DNA of 64,000 nucleotides. Source: Atrina japonica (taxonomy: Eukaryota > Mollusca > Bivalvia > Pterioida > Pinnidae). The stretch is from the NCBI GenBank assembly GCA_030159075.1, contig BROG01000507.1, positions 372,001-436,000 of the forward strand. The letters run 5' to 3'. How positions within the stretch are numbered: position 1 is the first letter of the stretch; every line of letters starts with the position of its first letter. Below are positions 63,728 through 64,000 of the stretch, in pieces. The notes below the pieces were generated by a model that made no database searches, was not told the origin of the DNA, and saw only the letters and a program-made list of their open reading frames with translations. The translations under genes and the position numbers were made by a program.

Positions 63728-63955
63728 CGGTAATATATCAGGTCGGGGACCAGTAACAGGCTAGGAACAGTAGCCAGCTATTACGTGATTTCGGCTATTA
63801 TAAACATCATTTTGTGAGATTTATTTAGATTAATCTTCAGCTGTTGGACATTTTTTCTCAAACAGAATGAAAAAAAAAAATATTGTCATGGTACATAGCT
63901 GGCTACTGGTCATAGTCAGCTACTGGTCCTTGGCCCGTATAGCCAGTAACATCCC
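63728..63955. mobile_element. Fold-back element, about 228 bp
   Basis: The left arm (GGGGACCAGTAACAGGCTAG, GAACAGTAGCCAGCTAT) pairs with the right arm (ATAGCTGGCTACTGGTCATA, GTCAGCTACTGGTCC). The arms cover about 60 bp each and surround a non-repeated middle. Confidence 0.8.
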
Positions 63956-64000
63956 CTTGTAACTTAAAAAGTTTTGGCTGAATATAAAATAGCAAAAAAA

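Larger units (their letters stand above)
51004..64000 (+). other. GABBR1: Intron 2 of the GABA-B receptor gene, partial (at least 12,997 bp)
   Basis: The donor GTATGT is at 51004. No acceptor plus matching exon was recognised before the window end. Phase 0. Confidence 0.85.

Noticed and set aside
51004..64000. Third GABA-B receptor exon (SYGSSSP-like block)
   Set aside because: I looked for a coding match and acceptor but found none; the exon should lie beyond the window.

Overview
The window is eukaryotic, non-coding-rich and AT-rich, and reads like a piece of a mollusc genome, most likely a bivalve. This is an inference from two things: the only recognisable gene is a metazoan GABA-B receptor, and the repeats (tRNA-headed SINEs ending in GTTAAACAACAATAAACAA-type tails, AGCTCACCTG elements, many tiny MITEs) look like those of bivalve genomes. 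No database search was possible.

Gene content. Only two coding exons can be supported, both on the + strand and both from one gene, the metabotropic GABA-B receptor subunit 1 (GABBR1-like). The first coding exon (5307-5576) holds the start codon, a signal peptide and the start of the Venus-flytrap domain. The second (50869-51003) holds the next 45 residues. They join in phase 0 across a 45,292-bp intron (5577-50868). A second intron opens at 51004 and runs past the window end. Together they give about 135 residues, including the positions equal to the GABA-contacting Trp65 and Ser130 and the Cys103/Cys129 pair of human GABA-B1b. The remaining short open frames have no support as genes.

Layout. 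1-5238 is upstream or 5' non-coding DNA with small MITEs and three large tandem arrays. Intron 1 is a patchwork of (a) at least eight minisatellites, including a 38-bp array of about 53 copies (22515-24545) and a 67-bp array (30045-31405); (b) at least three tRNA-headed SINE families, here called A, B and C, with clear target-site duplications in several places; and (c) several non-autonomous DNA elements with inverted ends: a 90-bp TTAA family, a 350-bp TTAA family, a TA-flanked CAGTG...CACTG family, long-TIR elements and fold-backs. Intron 2 carries a very uniform 50-bp array (51816-53325), more SINEs and MITEs, and a run of related AGCTCACCTG-type copies (59400-61740).

How it fits together. 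The most interesting pattern is that most tandem arrays are made from, or begin at the edge of, a transposable element. The best case is the pair 34241-34422 (a compact 182-bp MITE) and 32877-33633 (the same MITE, with its left part amplified as 17-bp units and its right end as 67-bp units). The array at 943-1425 looks like an amplified SINE tail. This suggests repeated conversion of mobile elements into minisatellites inside the introns of one neuronal receptor gene. I see no CRISPR, no prokaryotic gene, no intact transposase or reverse transcriptase, and no functional tRNA or rRNA gene.
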